From JBMNGW01 sp050950025 (lineage in GTDB: Bacteria > Spirochaetota > Spirochaetia > Sphaerochaetales > Sphaerochaetaceae): a stretch of 64,000 nucleotides of DNA. This document shows positions 17,731 to 26,278 of the stretch, in pieces. The notes below the pieces were generated by a model. That model saw only the letters and a program-made list of their open reading frames with translations, searched no databases and had not been told where the DNA came from. The stretch is from contig JBMNGW010000013.1 of the NCBI GenBank assembly GCA_050950025.1, positions 1 to 64,000 on the forward strand, written 5' to 3'. Positions within the stretch are counted from its first letter, which is position 1; each line of letters starts with the position of its first letter. The translations under genes were made by a program, and so were the position numbers.

Positions 17731-20016
17731 ATGAAGGTTATCGGCTCATCAATGAACCGCGTCGATGCTTACGACAAGGTAACAGGAACTGCTGCCTACA
17801 CTCAAGATTTACTATCATCTAAGGCTTTGATTGCCAAAGTTCTTCACAGCACCATTGCCAACGGAGTTGTTCTCTCCTTCAATTTAGATAAAGCGTGGGC
17901 CGTAAAGGGAGTTGTCGATATCATCACCTGCTTTGATGTACCCGATATCCCCTACCCAACTGCCGGCCACCCGTGGTCGACAGAAGAAAAATACCAAGAC
18001 ATTGCCGATAAAAAACTCCTTAACACCCGCGTGCGCTGCTACAATGATGACATTGCCGTTGTCGTAGCCGAAACTGAATTGGCCGCTACTAGTGCTGTGC
18101 GCCTTATTGAAGTTTCCTATGAACAGTACAAACCAATGCTGAGTGTCAAAGAAGCTTTGGCACCCGATGCCTCTATTCTTCATCAACAGCGCCCCGATAA
18201 CATCGTAGGACACACCAACTGGGAAATTGGCGATTATAAAAAGGCTACTGAAGAACCTGGGTTAATCTGCGTTGAAGCAGAGTATGAAACTCCGGTTGTC
18301 ACCCACTGCCATCTGGAGAACGCCAACTCATTTGCCTATATGGAAGCGGGCAAAATCGTGGTGGTCAGCTCAACCCAAATCCCTCATTTGGTAAGGCGCA
18401 TGTGCGCCCAAGCTTTGGGAATAGACATTGGGCGACTAAGAATTATTAAACCTTATATCGGAGGGGGCTTTGGCAATAAACAAGAAGCTCTTACCGAACC
18501 GCTAAATGCCTATTTGACCTACCGCTTGGGCGGAAGGCTTATCAACCTCTCGTATACGCGCGAAGAGACATTTGCCTGTACCCGCACCCGCCATGCCATG
18601 GAATTCAAAATAAAAACGCATGTACGTTCCGACGGATCTTTTGCCGCCCGCAGTGTGACAGTGTACTCAAACCAAGGCGGCTATGCTTCCCATGCCCATG
18701 GCTTGGCAGCCAATGCCGCTAACGCATTTAGAATGATGTATCCGGTGGGGGCCATCAAAGGAGAAGCCTTTACGGTCTACACAAATCTTCCTCCTGCTGG
18801 GGCGATGCGCGCTTATGGTATTCCGCAAATTGTTTTTGCTCTGGAAGCTCATATCGATGACATCGAAAAAGCCACCGGTATCAGTGCTCTTCAGCTACGA
18901 ATAAAGAATATGATGCCCTTAGGCTATGTAGATCCAATTACGACTATTACCTGCCATTCCACTGCGTTGAAGCAGTGCATTGAAAAAGGGGATGACTATA
19001 TCCAGTACAGCCAAAAGCGGCTTGCCTATGCCAACCAAACAGGAAAGCTGAGAAAAGGGGTCGGCATGGCCATCTTCTGTTATAAATCGGGAGTCTACCC
19101 CATCACCTTGGAAACGGCTGCTTGCCGATTGGTCCTTAACCAAGACGGCTCGGCTCAGTTACAAATGGGAGCCACTGAAATTGGCCAAGGGGCCGACACC
19201 GTCTTTAGCATGATGGCAGCTAGCACCATTGGCTTTACCCCCGATAAAATCCATATCGTCTCTTTTCAAGATACCGATGTGACTCCCTATGATTCGGGCG
19301 CTTACGGATCGCGACAAACGTATGTCAGCGGCATGGCTGTTAAAAAAACAGCCGAGGCATTCAAAGACAAAATTTTAGCATATGCCGGTTATATGCTTAA
19401 AAAAGATCCTTGGGATCTCGATATTAAAGAGAACAACATTGTCCATAGCAACCAGAACACCGCTTTGCTTTCAGTTGCCGAAGTTGCCTTGGAAGCCTGT
19501 TACAGCCGAACGTACTCTACTCACATCGCTGCAGAAGAGTCCCATCATTGCAGTGACAACACCTATGCTTTTGGCGTTTGCTTTGCCGAAATAGAAGTCG
19601 ATATTCCCCTGTGCAGCATTAAAGTGCTCAATATCATCAATGTCCACGACTCAGGTACCATCATAAATAAGCAAACCGCAACCGGACAAGTTCATGGCGG
19701 CATGAGCATGGGACTGGGCTATGGGTTAACCGAGTTTCATCGCTTCGACCCTGCTACCGCCAGGATGCTGAATGACAACCTTCTTGATTATAAAGTGATG
19801 GGTCCGCTGGATACTCCCGAGTTATATGCCGATTTTGTGGAACCAACCGATCCTACTGGCCCCTACGGCAACAAAGCTTTGGGAGAACCACCTATCATCC
19901 CCGTTGCCCCCGCGTTGCGAAATGCCTTACTTAATGCGACCAATGTGGCTGTCAATGCCAATCCCCTTTCGCCAGAGAAACTGTTTCATGCCTTCAAAGA
20001 AGCGGCACTTATTTAG
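17731..20016 (+). CDS. xdhA: Xanthine dehydrogenase-type molybdopterin subunit
   Basis: 761 residues of the xanthine oxidase large-subunit family, which hydroxylates purines or related heterocycles at a molybdenum centre. Recognisable are the a/b hammerhead start (VTGTAAYTQDL), the cofactor-binding GGGFGNKQEA near residue 247, RAYGIPQ near 350, GQGADT near 490, and the C-terminal glutamate loop GNKALGEPPIIP. GGAGGG precedes ATG 17731, which is preferred over an in-frame ATG at 17683. Followed after nine bases by the FAD subunit, it forms a three-gene operon. Substrate (xanthine, hypoxanthine or nicotinate-like) cannot be fixed. Confidence 0.88.
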   Translation: MKVIGSSMNRVDAYDKVTGTAAYTQDLLSSKALIAKVLHSTIANGVVLSFNLDKAWAVKGVVDIITCFDVPDIPYPTAGHPWSTEEKYQDIADKKLLNTRVRCYNDDIAVVVAETELAATSAVRLIEVSYEQYKPMLSVKEALAPDASILHQQRPDNIVGHTNWEIGDYKKATEEPGLICVEAEYETPVVTHCHLENANSFAYMEAGKIVVVSSTQIPHLVRRMCAQALGIDIGRLRIIKPYIGGGFGNKQEALTEPLNAYLTYRLGGRLINLSYTREETFACTRTRHAMEFKIKTHVRSDGSFAARSVTVYSNQGGYASHAHGLAANAANAFRMMYPVGAIKGEAFTVYTNLPPAGAMRAYGIPQIVFALEAHIDDIEKATGISALQLRIKNMMPLGYVDPITTITCHSTALKQCIEKGDDYIQYSQKRLAYANQTGKLRKGVGMAIFCYKSGVYPITLETAACRLVLNQDGSAQLQMGATEIGQGADTVFSMMAASTIGFTPDKIHIVSFQDTDVTPYDSGAYGSRQTYVSGMAVKKTAEAFKDKILAYAGYMLKKDPWDLDIKENNIVHSNQNTALLSVAEVALEACYSRTYSTHIAAEESHHCSDNTYAFGVCFAEIEVDIPLCSIKVLNIINVHDSGTIINKQTATGQVHGGMSMGLGYGLTEFHRFDPATARMLNDNLLDYKVMGPLDTPELYADFVEPTDPTGPYGNKALGEPPIIPVAPALRNALLNATNVAVNANPLSPEKLFHAFKEAALI

Positions 20017-20025
20017 GAGGTTCAG

Positions 20026-20913
20026 ATGTACGATATTCTTCACTTATATGAACCCTCTTCTTTGCACCAAGCACTTCTGATGCGCCAAGAGCATCCACAA
20101 GCCCTCATTTTGGCAGGGGGCAGCGATATCCTCATTAAGCTAAGAAACGGTGTTTACAGCCAGTGTTCGTTAATCAGTATCTACGGCTTGGACGAGCTAA
20201 GGGGGATCAGCCTTGAGCCCAACGGAGATCTGCTGATTCGACCGCTTTCTAGTTTTACTGCCGTGGCAAACCATCCGTTAATCAACAAGCACATCCCGGT
20301 GTTAGCAGAAGCACTGCTGCACATAGGAGGGCCGCAAATCAGAAACATCGGCACAATCGGGGGTAATATCTGCAACGGAGTAACCAGTGCCGATTCAGCT
20401 TCCACCCTTAAAGCGTATGATGCCATGCTGACACTTAGCAGCCTTAACGGATCGCGAACCCTCCCCTATGTTGATTTCAATAAAGCTCCGCAAGTTGTTG
20501 ATATCAAAGAGGGGGAAATCCTTACTGAAATTCGTATTGCACAGAGCAGTTATGAACAAACTTACGGCCATTATATCAAATATGCTATGCGTAAAGCGAT
20601 GGATATTGCCACTTTGGGCTGCTCTGTTAATGTACGCCTTACTAACGATTGTAAAAGTATCAGCCGCTTGCGTATGGCCTTTGGGGTAGCGGCCCCCATT
20701 CCTATCCGCTGCCCCAGTGCCGAACAAGCTGCTTTGGGTAGCACACTCACCTCTGAATTAATTGAAAAAATAGCCCAAATGGCGACAGCGGATCTTAAAC
20801 CCAGAACCAGTTGGAGAGCTTCCAAAGAATTTAGACTCCATTTAGCTCACGTACTGGCCGAACGGGCTACCAAAGCCGCTTTAGAAAAAGCTGGAGGTAT
20901 CATCGATGGCTGA
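20026..20913 (+). CDS. xdhB: Xanthine dehydrogenase FAD-binding subunit
   Basis: 295 residues, typical for the medium subunit. The FAD-binding phrases LILAGGSDILIK near residue 27 and IRNIGTIGGNICNG near residue 105 are clear, followed by a CO dehydrogenase flavoprotein C-terminal domain. It accepts electrons from the iron-sulfur subunit and passes them to NAD or another acceptor. AGGAGG precedes the ATG. Its end overlaps xdhC by eight bases. Confidence 0.9.
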   Translation: MYDILHLYEPSSLHQALLMRQEHPQALILAGGSDILIKLRNGVYSQCSLISIYGLDELRGISLEPNGDLLIRPLSSFTAVANHPLINKHIPVLAEALLHIGGPQIRNIGTIGGNICNGVTSADSASTLKAYDAMLTLSSLNGSRTLPYVDFNKAPQVVDIKEGEILTEIRIAQSSYEQTYGHYIKYAMRKAMDIATLGCSVNVRLTNDCKSISRLRMAFGVAAPIPIRCPSAEQAALGSTLTSELIEKIAQMATADLKPRTSWRASKEFRLHLAHVLAERATKAALEKAGGIIDG

Positions 20914-21400
20914 TAAATTGATTAATTGCACCGTCAATGGCATCAAGCGCACCTACTGCGTTGATGTACGCTCCTCTTTGATGGAAATGCTTCGCCTCCA
21001 AGCAGGCTTGCATAGTGTTAAAAACGGCTGTGATGTGGGTGAATGCGGCGCCTGTACCGTATTGATTGACAATCTGCCGTTTAACTCGTGCATCTATTTG
21101 GCAATCTGGGCCGAAGGCAAAAGCATCAGAACCTTAGAGGGATTAACGGATGCCACAGGGACTATCAGCGATATTCAACAGGCTTTCATTGATGAAGGAG
21201 CAGTGCAGTGCGGCTTTTGTACCCCAGGGTTCATCATGGCCTCAATACCACTTATTGAAAGTGATACAGAGGCCTCCCGAGAAGAAATTCGCCGCCAAAT
21301 AGCAGGTAATCTTTGCCGCTGCACCGGATATGTGAAAATTGTTGATGCGATTGAAAAAACACAGAAAAAACGGATTGCAGAAAAACAAAAACACCCCTAA
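20906..21400 (+). CDS. xdhC: Xanthine dehydrogenase [2Fe-2S] subunit
   Basis: 164 residues. The plant-type cluster ligands are in GCDVGECGACTV with a later Cys (FNSC), and the second, family-specific cluster is in CGFCTPGFIM and NLCRCTGY. Together these define the small subunit of molybdenum hydroxylases. The GGAGG ribosome site lies within the end of xdhB. The stop shares CTAA with the convergent osmC-type gene. Confidence 0.92.
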   Translation: MADKLINCTVNGIKRTYCVDVRSSLMEMLRLQAGLHSVKNGCDVGECGACTVLIDNLPFNSCIYLAIWAEGKSIRTLEGLTDATGTISDIQQAFIDEGAVQCGFCTPGFIMASIPLIESDTEASREEIRRQIAGNLCRCTGYVKIVDAIEKTQKKRIAEKQKHP

Positions 21401-21822
21401 GGGTGGTAGACTTCCACCTGAGCTTCCATGCTCACCTCTGTTTTCATGGATGCCGAAATAAGGCAATGCCGCTTAGCTTTATCGAGAGTCTTAAAAGCCG
21501 CTTCTACCAGCTCTTCACTTTCCACAACCACTAAAGGATAAATAGTAATCTTCGTTACCTGCAGCGAGCCTTGGCTTTTATCGACCACACCTACTGCTTT
21601 TGAGCTGTAGTTAAGAAACTTAAGCTTATTGTATTCGGCCATAGCCAAAAAGGTGGTCATCAGACACACTTCAGCCGCTCCCACAAAAAGATGCTCAGGA
21701 GACCAAATTCCCGGATGCCCGTTAAACTCCACCGGAGATGCTATTTCGATGGTTGGCATCCCCTCTGTTGCTATTTTCCCTTTGCGCTGGTGCGTCCATT
21801 GTACCTGTGTAGTAAATTCCAT
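21397..21822 (-). CDS. OsmC-family protein
   Basis: About 141 residues. The two redox-active cysteines of the OsmC/Ohr fold are present, in AAEVCLMTTF and KRHCLISASM. The family reduces organic hydroperoxides or acts as a general thiol peroxidase; the Ohr/OsmC subgroup is not decided. ATG 21822 (MEFTTQ) has GAGGT five bases upstream and is preferred over ATG 21834. Divergent from the zinc-uptake operon by about 120 bases and convergent with xdhC. Confidence 0.85.
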   Translation of the reverse strand: MEFTTQVQWTHQRKGKIATEGMPTIEIASPVEFNGHPGIWSPEHLFVGAAEVCLMTTFLAMAEYNKLKFLNYSSKAVGVVDKSQGSLQVTKITIYPLVVVESEELVEAAFKTLDKAKRHCLISASMKTEVSMEAQVEVYHP

Positions 21823-21882
21823 TTCTGACCTCATCTAATCTTTGGCTTAAGATACCCCTAAAGAAGATAAGCGACCACCCCT

Positions 21883-21901
21883 AATGCAAGTGACTTGCAT
21901 T
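21883..21901 (+). promoter_or_regulatory. Probable Zur operator
   Basis: A perfect 9-1-9 palindrome, AATGCAAGT-G-ACTTGCATT, overlaps the -35 of the zinc operon. Size and symmetry suit a Fur-family site, and the operon's last gene encodes such a regulator, so zinc-dependent autoregulation is likely. Confidence 0.75.
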
Positions 21902-21923
21902 TTTTCTTTACACTCTTTATATT
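21895..21923 (+). promoter_or_regulatory. Zinc operon promoter
   Basis: TTGCAT (21895-21900), 17 bases, TATATT (21918-21923). The -35 sits inside the palindrome, so bound regulator would block polymerase. AGGAG precedes the znuA ATG. Confidence 0.8.
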
Positions 21924-21941
21924 CAACTCAAGGAGCATCCC

Positions 21942-22823
21942 ATGAAACAGATTGCAATCGCTTTTTTGCTTGTGCTTCTGGTGTTCACCCCCTTGTGGGC
22001 CTTGGGGACCAAAGAGAGCCAACAACAGACCTTACCAATAATCGTTGTCAGCATTTTGCCCCAACAGTATGCTGTTGATCGCATTGGCTCAGAGCATGTG
22101 CAAACGATTACCTTAGTAGGGCCGGGCCAGAGCCCCCACTCCTATGAGCCGACTCCCAAGCAAATGGCTCAGCTTTCTCAAGCCGATGCTTGGCTAGTCA
22201 GCCAAACCGACTTTGAAGTTGCCCTCATCGATAAAGTGAGAGCTATGTACCCACATCTACGCATCGTCGATGGGACCGAGGGGGTAAGCTTTCGCACCTT
22301 AACCGGTGATGAAGCTCTGGGACATAAAGCGATGGAACTTGACCGCCACAGCTGGTTGGGCAAAGAGCCGATGAAAATTATGGCCTCTCATATTCTTGAG
22401 TTACTTATCCACATCGATGCCGCTCACACCTCGTTGTACCAAGCAAACTACGATAAATTTATTGGCGAAATAGATGCCCTTTTTGCTACGCTAGATCAAG
22501 AACTATCACCGCTGCGTGGAACCAATGTCTTTGTCTACCATCCCTCTTTTGGCTATCTGTTTGATGAATTTGGCATCACACAAGAGGCTGTAGAAACGGG
22601 AGGCAAAGAACCGACTGCCAAATCACTCTCCCTTTTAATTGAGAAGGCTCGCCAACAAAAACCCAAGGCCCTGTTTGTTCAGGCTCAATTTCCTGCCAGC
22701 TCTGCCAAAGCAGTGGCCGAAGCAGTCGGTGCCGAAGTGTTGCCCCTTGATCCACTGGCGTACGATTGGCTGAAGAATATTGAGCTTATCGGTCACACAT
22801 TGAAGCAGTCGTTGCTGCATTAG
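21942..22823 (+). CDS. znuA: Zinc ABC transporter substrate-binding protein
   Basis: 293 residues of the TroA/ZnuA (cluster A-I) family. A cleavable signal peptide ends around LWALG; no convincing lipobox Cys. Metal ligands expected for the family are seen: His in SPHSYEP, His in DRHSWLG, His in VYHPSFGY and the Asp in DPLAYDW. The His-rich loop of many ZnuA proteins is missing. It delivers zinc (or manganese) from the periplasm to ZnuBC. The upstream Zur-like operator supports zinc. Confidence 0.88.
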   Translation: MKQIAIAFLLVLLVFTPLWALGTKESQQQTLPIIVVSILPQQYAVDRIGSEHVQTITLVGPGQSPHSYEPTPKQMAQLSQADAWLVSQTDFEVALIDKVRAMYPHLRIVDGTEGVSFRTLTGDEALGHKAMELDRHSWLGKEPMKIMASHILELLIHIDAAHTSLYQANYDKFIGEIDALFATLDQELSPLRGTNVFVYHPSFGYLFDEFGITQEAVETGGKEPTAKSLSLLIEKARQQKPKALFVQAQFPASSAKAVAEAVGAEVLPLDPLAYDWLKNIELIGHTLKQSLLH

Positions 22824-22835
22824 GAGGAGCCCATT

Positions 22836-23639
22836 GTGATAGCTGTCCATCCTACTAATCCCATCATTTTGGAATTTAATCGGGTCAATTTTTCTTATGG
22901 ATCGGTCCACGTTTTGGAGAATGCGACATTCCACCTGCATGAAGGAGAGTTTGTCGCCCTAGTCGGTCCCAATGGAGCGGGTAAATCGACGCTGCTGAAA
23001 TTGATACTGGGACTTTTGTCCCCTTCCAGTGGCACCGTCTCTCTTTTTGGCAATCCTCCCAAAGAGGGTCGCCAACACATTGGCTATGTTCCCCAGCATG
23101 CCAATTACGATCCGACGTTCCCCATCTCTGTACAAGAGGTGGTGAGAATGGGGCGGGTGAGCTCCTCTTTGCTACGCTATTCGCCGCAAGACAAGGCTAC
23201 GGTAGACCACGTATTAGAGACCATGGAGTTAGGAGAGCTGGCAAAGCGCCCTTACAATGCCCTTTCAGGGGGACAGAGAAGAAGAGTGCTGGTTGCCAGA
23301 GCTTTAAGCACTTCCCCTCGGATACTCATTTTGGATGAGCCGACGACCAATATGGATGTTGAAAGTGAAAAACGGTTGTTTGATACCCTTGGGGAGTTAA
23401 AAGGTTCGACCACCATTCTCATCGTCACCCATGATACCGGCTTTGTCTCTTCGCTGACCGACAGAGTTTTTTGTGTCGGAGATCTAGGTCCTTCCAAACA
23501 GGGGAGAAAAGTTGTCCAGCACCGCATTGAACCCACCAGCGAAGCTCCTGCGCAATTGTTTGGCGGAGAGGCATTAAAAGTTCTTCACGATTCAGAAGTG
23601 CAAGATCCGTGCTGCAGCGATGATCAGGAGGCACTATGA
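22836..23639 (+). CDS. znuC: Zinc ABC transporter ATP-binding protein
   Basis: 267 residues. Walker A GPNGAGKST, Q-loop YVPQHANYD, signature LSGGQRRRV, Walker B ILILDEPTTNMD and H-loop VTHDTGF are all present. It starts with GTG after AGGAGG. The C-terminus has a hydrophilic tail with a Cys pair (DPCCSDD) that could bind metal; this is speculative. It ends overlapping znuB by four bases. Confidence 0.9.
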   Translation: MIAVHPTNPIILEFNRVNFSYGSVHVLENATFHLHEGEFVALVGPNGAGKSTLLKLILGLLSPSSGTVSLFGNPPKEGRQHIGYVPQHANYDPTFPISVQEVVRMGRVSSSLLRYSPQDKATVDHVLETMELGELAKRPYNALSGGQRRRVLVARALSTSPRILILDEPTTNMDVESEKRLFDTLGELKGSTTILIVTHDTGFVSSLTDRVFCVGDLGPSKQGRKVVQHRIEPTSEAPAQLFGGEALKVLHDSEVQDPCCSDDQEAL

Positions 23640-24502
23640 ACAGCTTTTTTACCGCTCTTTTTAGCCCTGAGATGCCTTTTGTCCGCAATGCCCTGATGGC
23701 AGGAATTCTTTCTTCAATCCTTTTTGGGGTACTGGGGACAATAGTAACGGTAAAAAGGATTGCCTCATTGGCAGGAGCTATCAGCCATGCTGTTTTGGGA
23801 GGCATCGGCATGGCGCTGTATCTTTCAGCTTCGCATACATTCGTCCATATGCCTCCAATTGTTGGGGCACTTTTGTTTGCTATTTTGGCTGCCATTATTA
23901 TCGGAGTAGTTTCGGTGAAAGCCAAACAACGGGAAGATACGGTCATTAATGCCATCTGGGCCATCGGTATGAGTATCGGAGTCCTCTTTATGGCTAAAAC
24001 TGCCGGGTACACCGACCCCAGCAGTTACTTGTTTGGCAACATCCTCCTTATTTCGCCTACCGACTTGCTCCTACTGGGCGCTTTGGATGTCATCGTTATT
24101 CTCTTAGTTTGGCGTTTTTACCCTCAGCTAGAGGCCTCCTCTTTTGATGATGAGTTTGCCCAAGTACGAGGTATTTCGACTACCGCCCTCTTTTTTATTC
24201 TTCTGTCTATCACAGCGGTGGCCATAGTGCTGCTACAGACTTTTGTCGGAATTGTCATGGTAATTGCCATGCTCACCTTACCTGCCGGAACCGCCGGCTT
24301 TCATGCCCGCAATATGGCACGGATGATGGTGGGAGCCACTTTGTATGCCCTTTTATTTTCCACAGGGGGCCTGGTTATTGGCTGGAGTGCCGATATGCCG
24401 GTGGGAGCCATGGTTGTGGTCCTAGCAGGGGTTATCTTTCTTCTGTTTTCACTTCTGAGAATGGTTAAAAGAAAACAAAAAGGACCGAAGGAGGAACTAT
24501 GA
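23636..24502 (+). CDS. znuB: Zinc ABC transporter permease
   Basis: 288 residues with about eight membrane segments, of the ABC-3 family. It has the early GTIVTVKRIASLAGAISHAVLG, the cytoplasmic loop that docks the ATPase, typical of ZnuB/TroC proteins. A Lys/Arg tail ends the protein. Overlaps both neighbours by four bases, so the four genes are translationally coupled. Confidence 0.9.
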   Translation: MNSFFTALFSPEMPFVRNALMAGILSSILFGVLGTIVTVKRIASLAGAISHAVLGGIGMALYLSASHTFVHMPPIVGALLFAILAAIIIGVVSVKAKQREDTVINAIWAIGMSIGVLFMAKTAGYTDPSSYLFGNILLISPTDLLLLGALDVIVILLVWRFYPQLEASSFDDEFAQVRGISTTALFFILLSITAVAIVLLQTFVGIVMVIAMLTLPAGTAGFHARNMARMMVGATLYALLFSTGGLVIGWSADMPVGAMVVVLAGVIFLLFSLLRMVKRKQKGPKEEL

Positions 24503-24912
24503 CGAAAATTCGCCTTGCCGCTTTACAAGCTTTGCAACAGTCGCCTGTTCCTTTAAATGCCACTGAAGTGGGCCAAGCGATGAGTGTTACATGCAACCAA
24601 GTCACAATTTATAGGACTCTCACCTATTTGGAACAGAAAAAGTTAGTCTACTCGTTTCTTCTCTTTTGTCCCGAAAGTCGCAGTGAGCGCTACTGGGCCT
24701 TTACCCAAGCTGAAGGAAACCATATGGTGCACCACCATTGGTTTCACTGCCAAAAGTGCCACACGTTTATCGACTTGGGCCGCTGTCCTGTGGAACAGAT
24801 GGTTAAATCATACGAGCAAAAAAAGAATCTGAAAGTAACTGGCCACTCTTTTTCTCTGCTTGGTATCTGCTCAGAGTGTTCAGACAGAGCGCCTAATCGG
24901 ATCGTCCCATAA
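24499..24912 (+). CDS. zur: Fur-family zinc regulator (Zur-like)
   Basis: 137 residues. The N-terminal winged helix has VTIYRTLTYLEQKKLV, and the dimerisation domain has the metal-binding HHHWFHCQKC followed by CSEC, the two CxxC pairs of the structural zinc site. Its place at the end of the zinc import operon and the palindrome over the operon promoter make Zur the best assignment. Its 3' end overlaps the convergent unknown gene by 33 bases. Confidence 0.85.
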   Translation: MTKIRLAALQALQQSPVPLNATEVGQAMSVTCNQVTIYRTLTYLEQKKLVYSFLLFCPESRSERYWAFTQAEGNHMVHHHWFHCQKCHTFIDLGRCPVEQMVKSYEQKKNLKVTGHSFSLLGICSECSDRAPNRIVP

Positions 24913-25341
24913 ATCGAGAACGTCCGCAGCTACCTCAACTAAAAGATTAAACACCTCAGTTGCCGCTAAAACTCCTTCGTAAGGGCCTAGGTCGAGGTGC
25001 TTTTCGGCATCCCAAACGACCAAATGCAATTCAGAGAGAATTTTTCTTTTATCACCGCTAAGCTCTTTGACACTGGTATTGGTTAACTCGGCTAAAACGC
25101 GGTAATCAGTCTGCTGTAAAGCCACACTGAGAATATGGCACTTTCTTTGATCAAAAAGAGCTAAAGCAAAAGGAAAAACAAGATAGCCGCTATCGTGGGC
25201 ATTATGCGGATTCGTCTGCTCAATCCCCTTAAGGCGCGAAGTGGGCCAAATCCATCCCAGTTGGCCAAAACTACTCTCATCTTTGGGATTGGGCATGGCC
25301 GGCCATCTAAGAGTATCTATTTCACTGAAATCTTGTTGCAC
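24880..25341 (-). CDS. Unknown protein convergent with zur
   Basis: About 153 residues, soluble, no recognised family. It is rich in acidic and aromatic residues with a motif-like LRWPAMPNPKDESSFGQ near the start and a helical C-terminus (LLVEVAADVLDLWDDP). GTG 25341 with GGGAG upstream is preferred, because the longer frame to 25389 would run through the promoter. It lies between zur and a ZIP transporter. Confidence 0.65.
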   Translation of the reverse strand: MQQDFSEIDTLRWPAMPNPKDESSFGQLGWIWPTSRLKGIEQTNPHNAHDSGYLVFPFALALFDQRKCHILSVALQQTDYRVLAELTNTSVKELSGDKRKILSELHLVVWDAEKHLDLGPYEGVLAATEVFNLLVEVAADVLDLWDDPIRRSV

Positions 25342-25360
25342 GTTAGACTCCCTTTCTCTG

Positions 25361-25389
25361 ATGATAATCTGTATGCGGACGACTATCAA
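25361..25389 (-). promoter_or_regulatory. Promoter of the unknown gene next to zur
   Basis: On the minus strand TTGATA (25384-25389), 17 bases, TATCAT (25361-25366). Confidence 0.65.
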
Positions 25390-25395
25390 GTTCGG

Positions 25396-25424
25396 TTGAC
25401 CTGCTTAAAAAGTGCAATTACAAT
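25396..25424 (+). promoter_or_regulatory. ZIP transporter promoter
   Basis: TTGACC (25396-25401), 17 bases, TACAAT (25419-25424). Back-to-back with the divergent promoter, leaving only six bases between their -35 elements. Confidence 0.8.
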
Positions 25425-25456
25425 GGAGCAACTATACATCAAAGGAGTGCACAGGT

Positions 25457-26278
25457 ATGCAAGGATTGGTCGATAAGCCCATCATAATGGCTCTGATTGC
25501 AACGTTGGGAACATGGGGATTAACTGCTTTGGGAGCAGCTTTAGTCTTCTTTTTCAAAGAGATTAAACCACATGCTTTGAACATGATGCTTGGGTTTGCC
25601 AGCGGAGTGATGATTGCTGCCAGCTTTTGGTCGCTGTTGCAACCGGCTATTGAAATGGCTAAGCAAATTTCTCCTTTGCCTCCGTGGGCCGTGGCCGCTT
25701 TGGGCTTTTTAGCGGGGACCTTCTTTTTATGGTTAGCCGACCACCTGTTGCCTCACATCCACCTCGATTCCAAAAAAGGGGAAAAACCGGAAGGACTGCC
25801 TTCAAGTCTGCGCCGCAGTATCCTTTTGGTCCTCTCCATTACCTTGCACAATATCCCCGAAGGATTGGCTGTTGGAGTGGCTTTTGGAGCAGCTGCCTCG
25901 GGCCAACATGGAGTCACTATCTTATCGGCAGTAGCTGTTGCTATCGGTATCGGCATACAAAACCTACCCGAAGGGGCTGCAGTTTCGATTCCTTTGCGCC
26001 GAGAGGGCCTTTCGCGGGCCAAGAGTTTTTGGTATGGACAAGCTTCGGGCATTGTTGAACCGATTGCCGGAGTATTGGGAGCTCTGCTGGTCACCGTCAT
26101 GCAGCCCATTCTCCCCTACGCTTTAGCCTTTGCCGCCGGAGCCATGATTTATGTTGTAGTCGAAGAGCTGATTCCCGAGTCACAGCAGGGCAAAGACCAT
26201 ACGGGAACCCATATTGCCACTATCGGAACTATCATTGGCTTTACGGTGATGATGATTTTGGATGTCGCTTTGGGTTAA
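25457..26278 (+). CDS. ZIP-family divalent metal transporter
   Basis: 273 residues with eight predicted membrane segments. The binuclear metal-site motifs of ZIP proteins are clear: HNIPEGLAVG on segment IV and NLPEGAAVS on segment V. A short His-containing loop (LLPHIHLDSKKGEK) lies between segments III and IV, as is typical. It probably imports zinc, iron or similar ions. ATG 25457 follows GGAG, and the promoter excludes the upstream in-frame start at 25412. The stop shares TTAA with the convergent BrkB-like gene. Confidence 0.88.
   Translation: MQGLVDKPIIMALIATLGTWGLTALGAALVFFFKEIKPHALNMMLGFASGVMIAASFWSLLQPAIEMAKQISPLPPWAVAALGFLAGTFFLWLADHLLPHIHLDSKKGEKPEGLPSSLRRSILLVLSITLHNIPEGLAVGVAFGAAASGQHGVTILSAVAVAIGIGIQNLPEGAAVSIPLRREGLSRAKSFWYGQASGIVEPIAGVLGALLVTVMQPILPYALAFAAGAMIYVVVEELIPESQQGKDHTGTHIATIGTIIGFTVMMILDVALG

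Noticed and set aside
23425..24012. A 195-residue open frame antisense to znuC/znuB
   Set aside because: It is the shadow of two strong transporter genes and crosses their junction.
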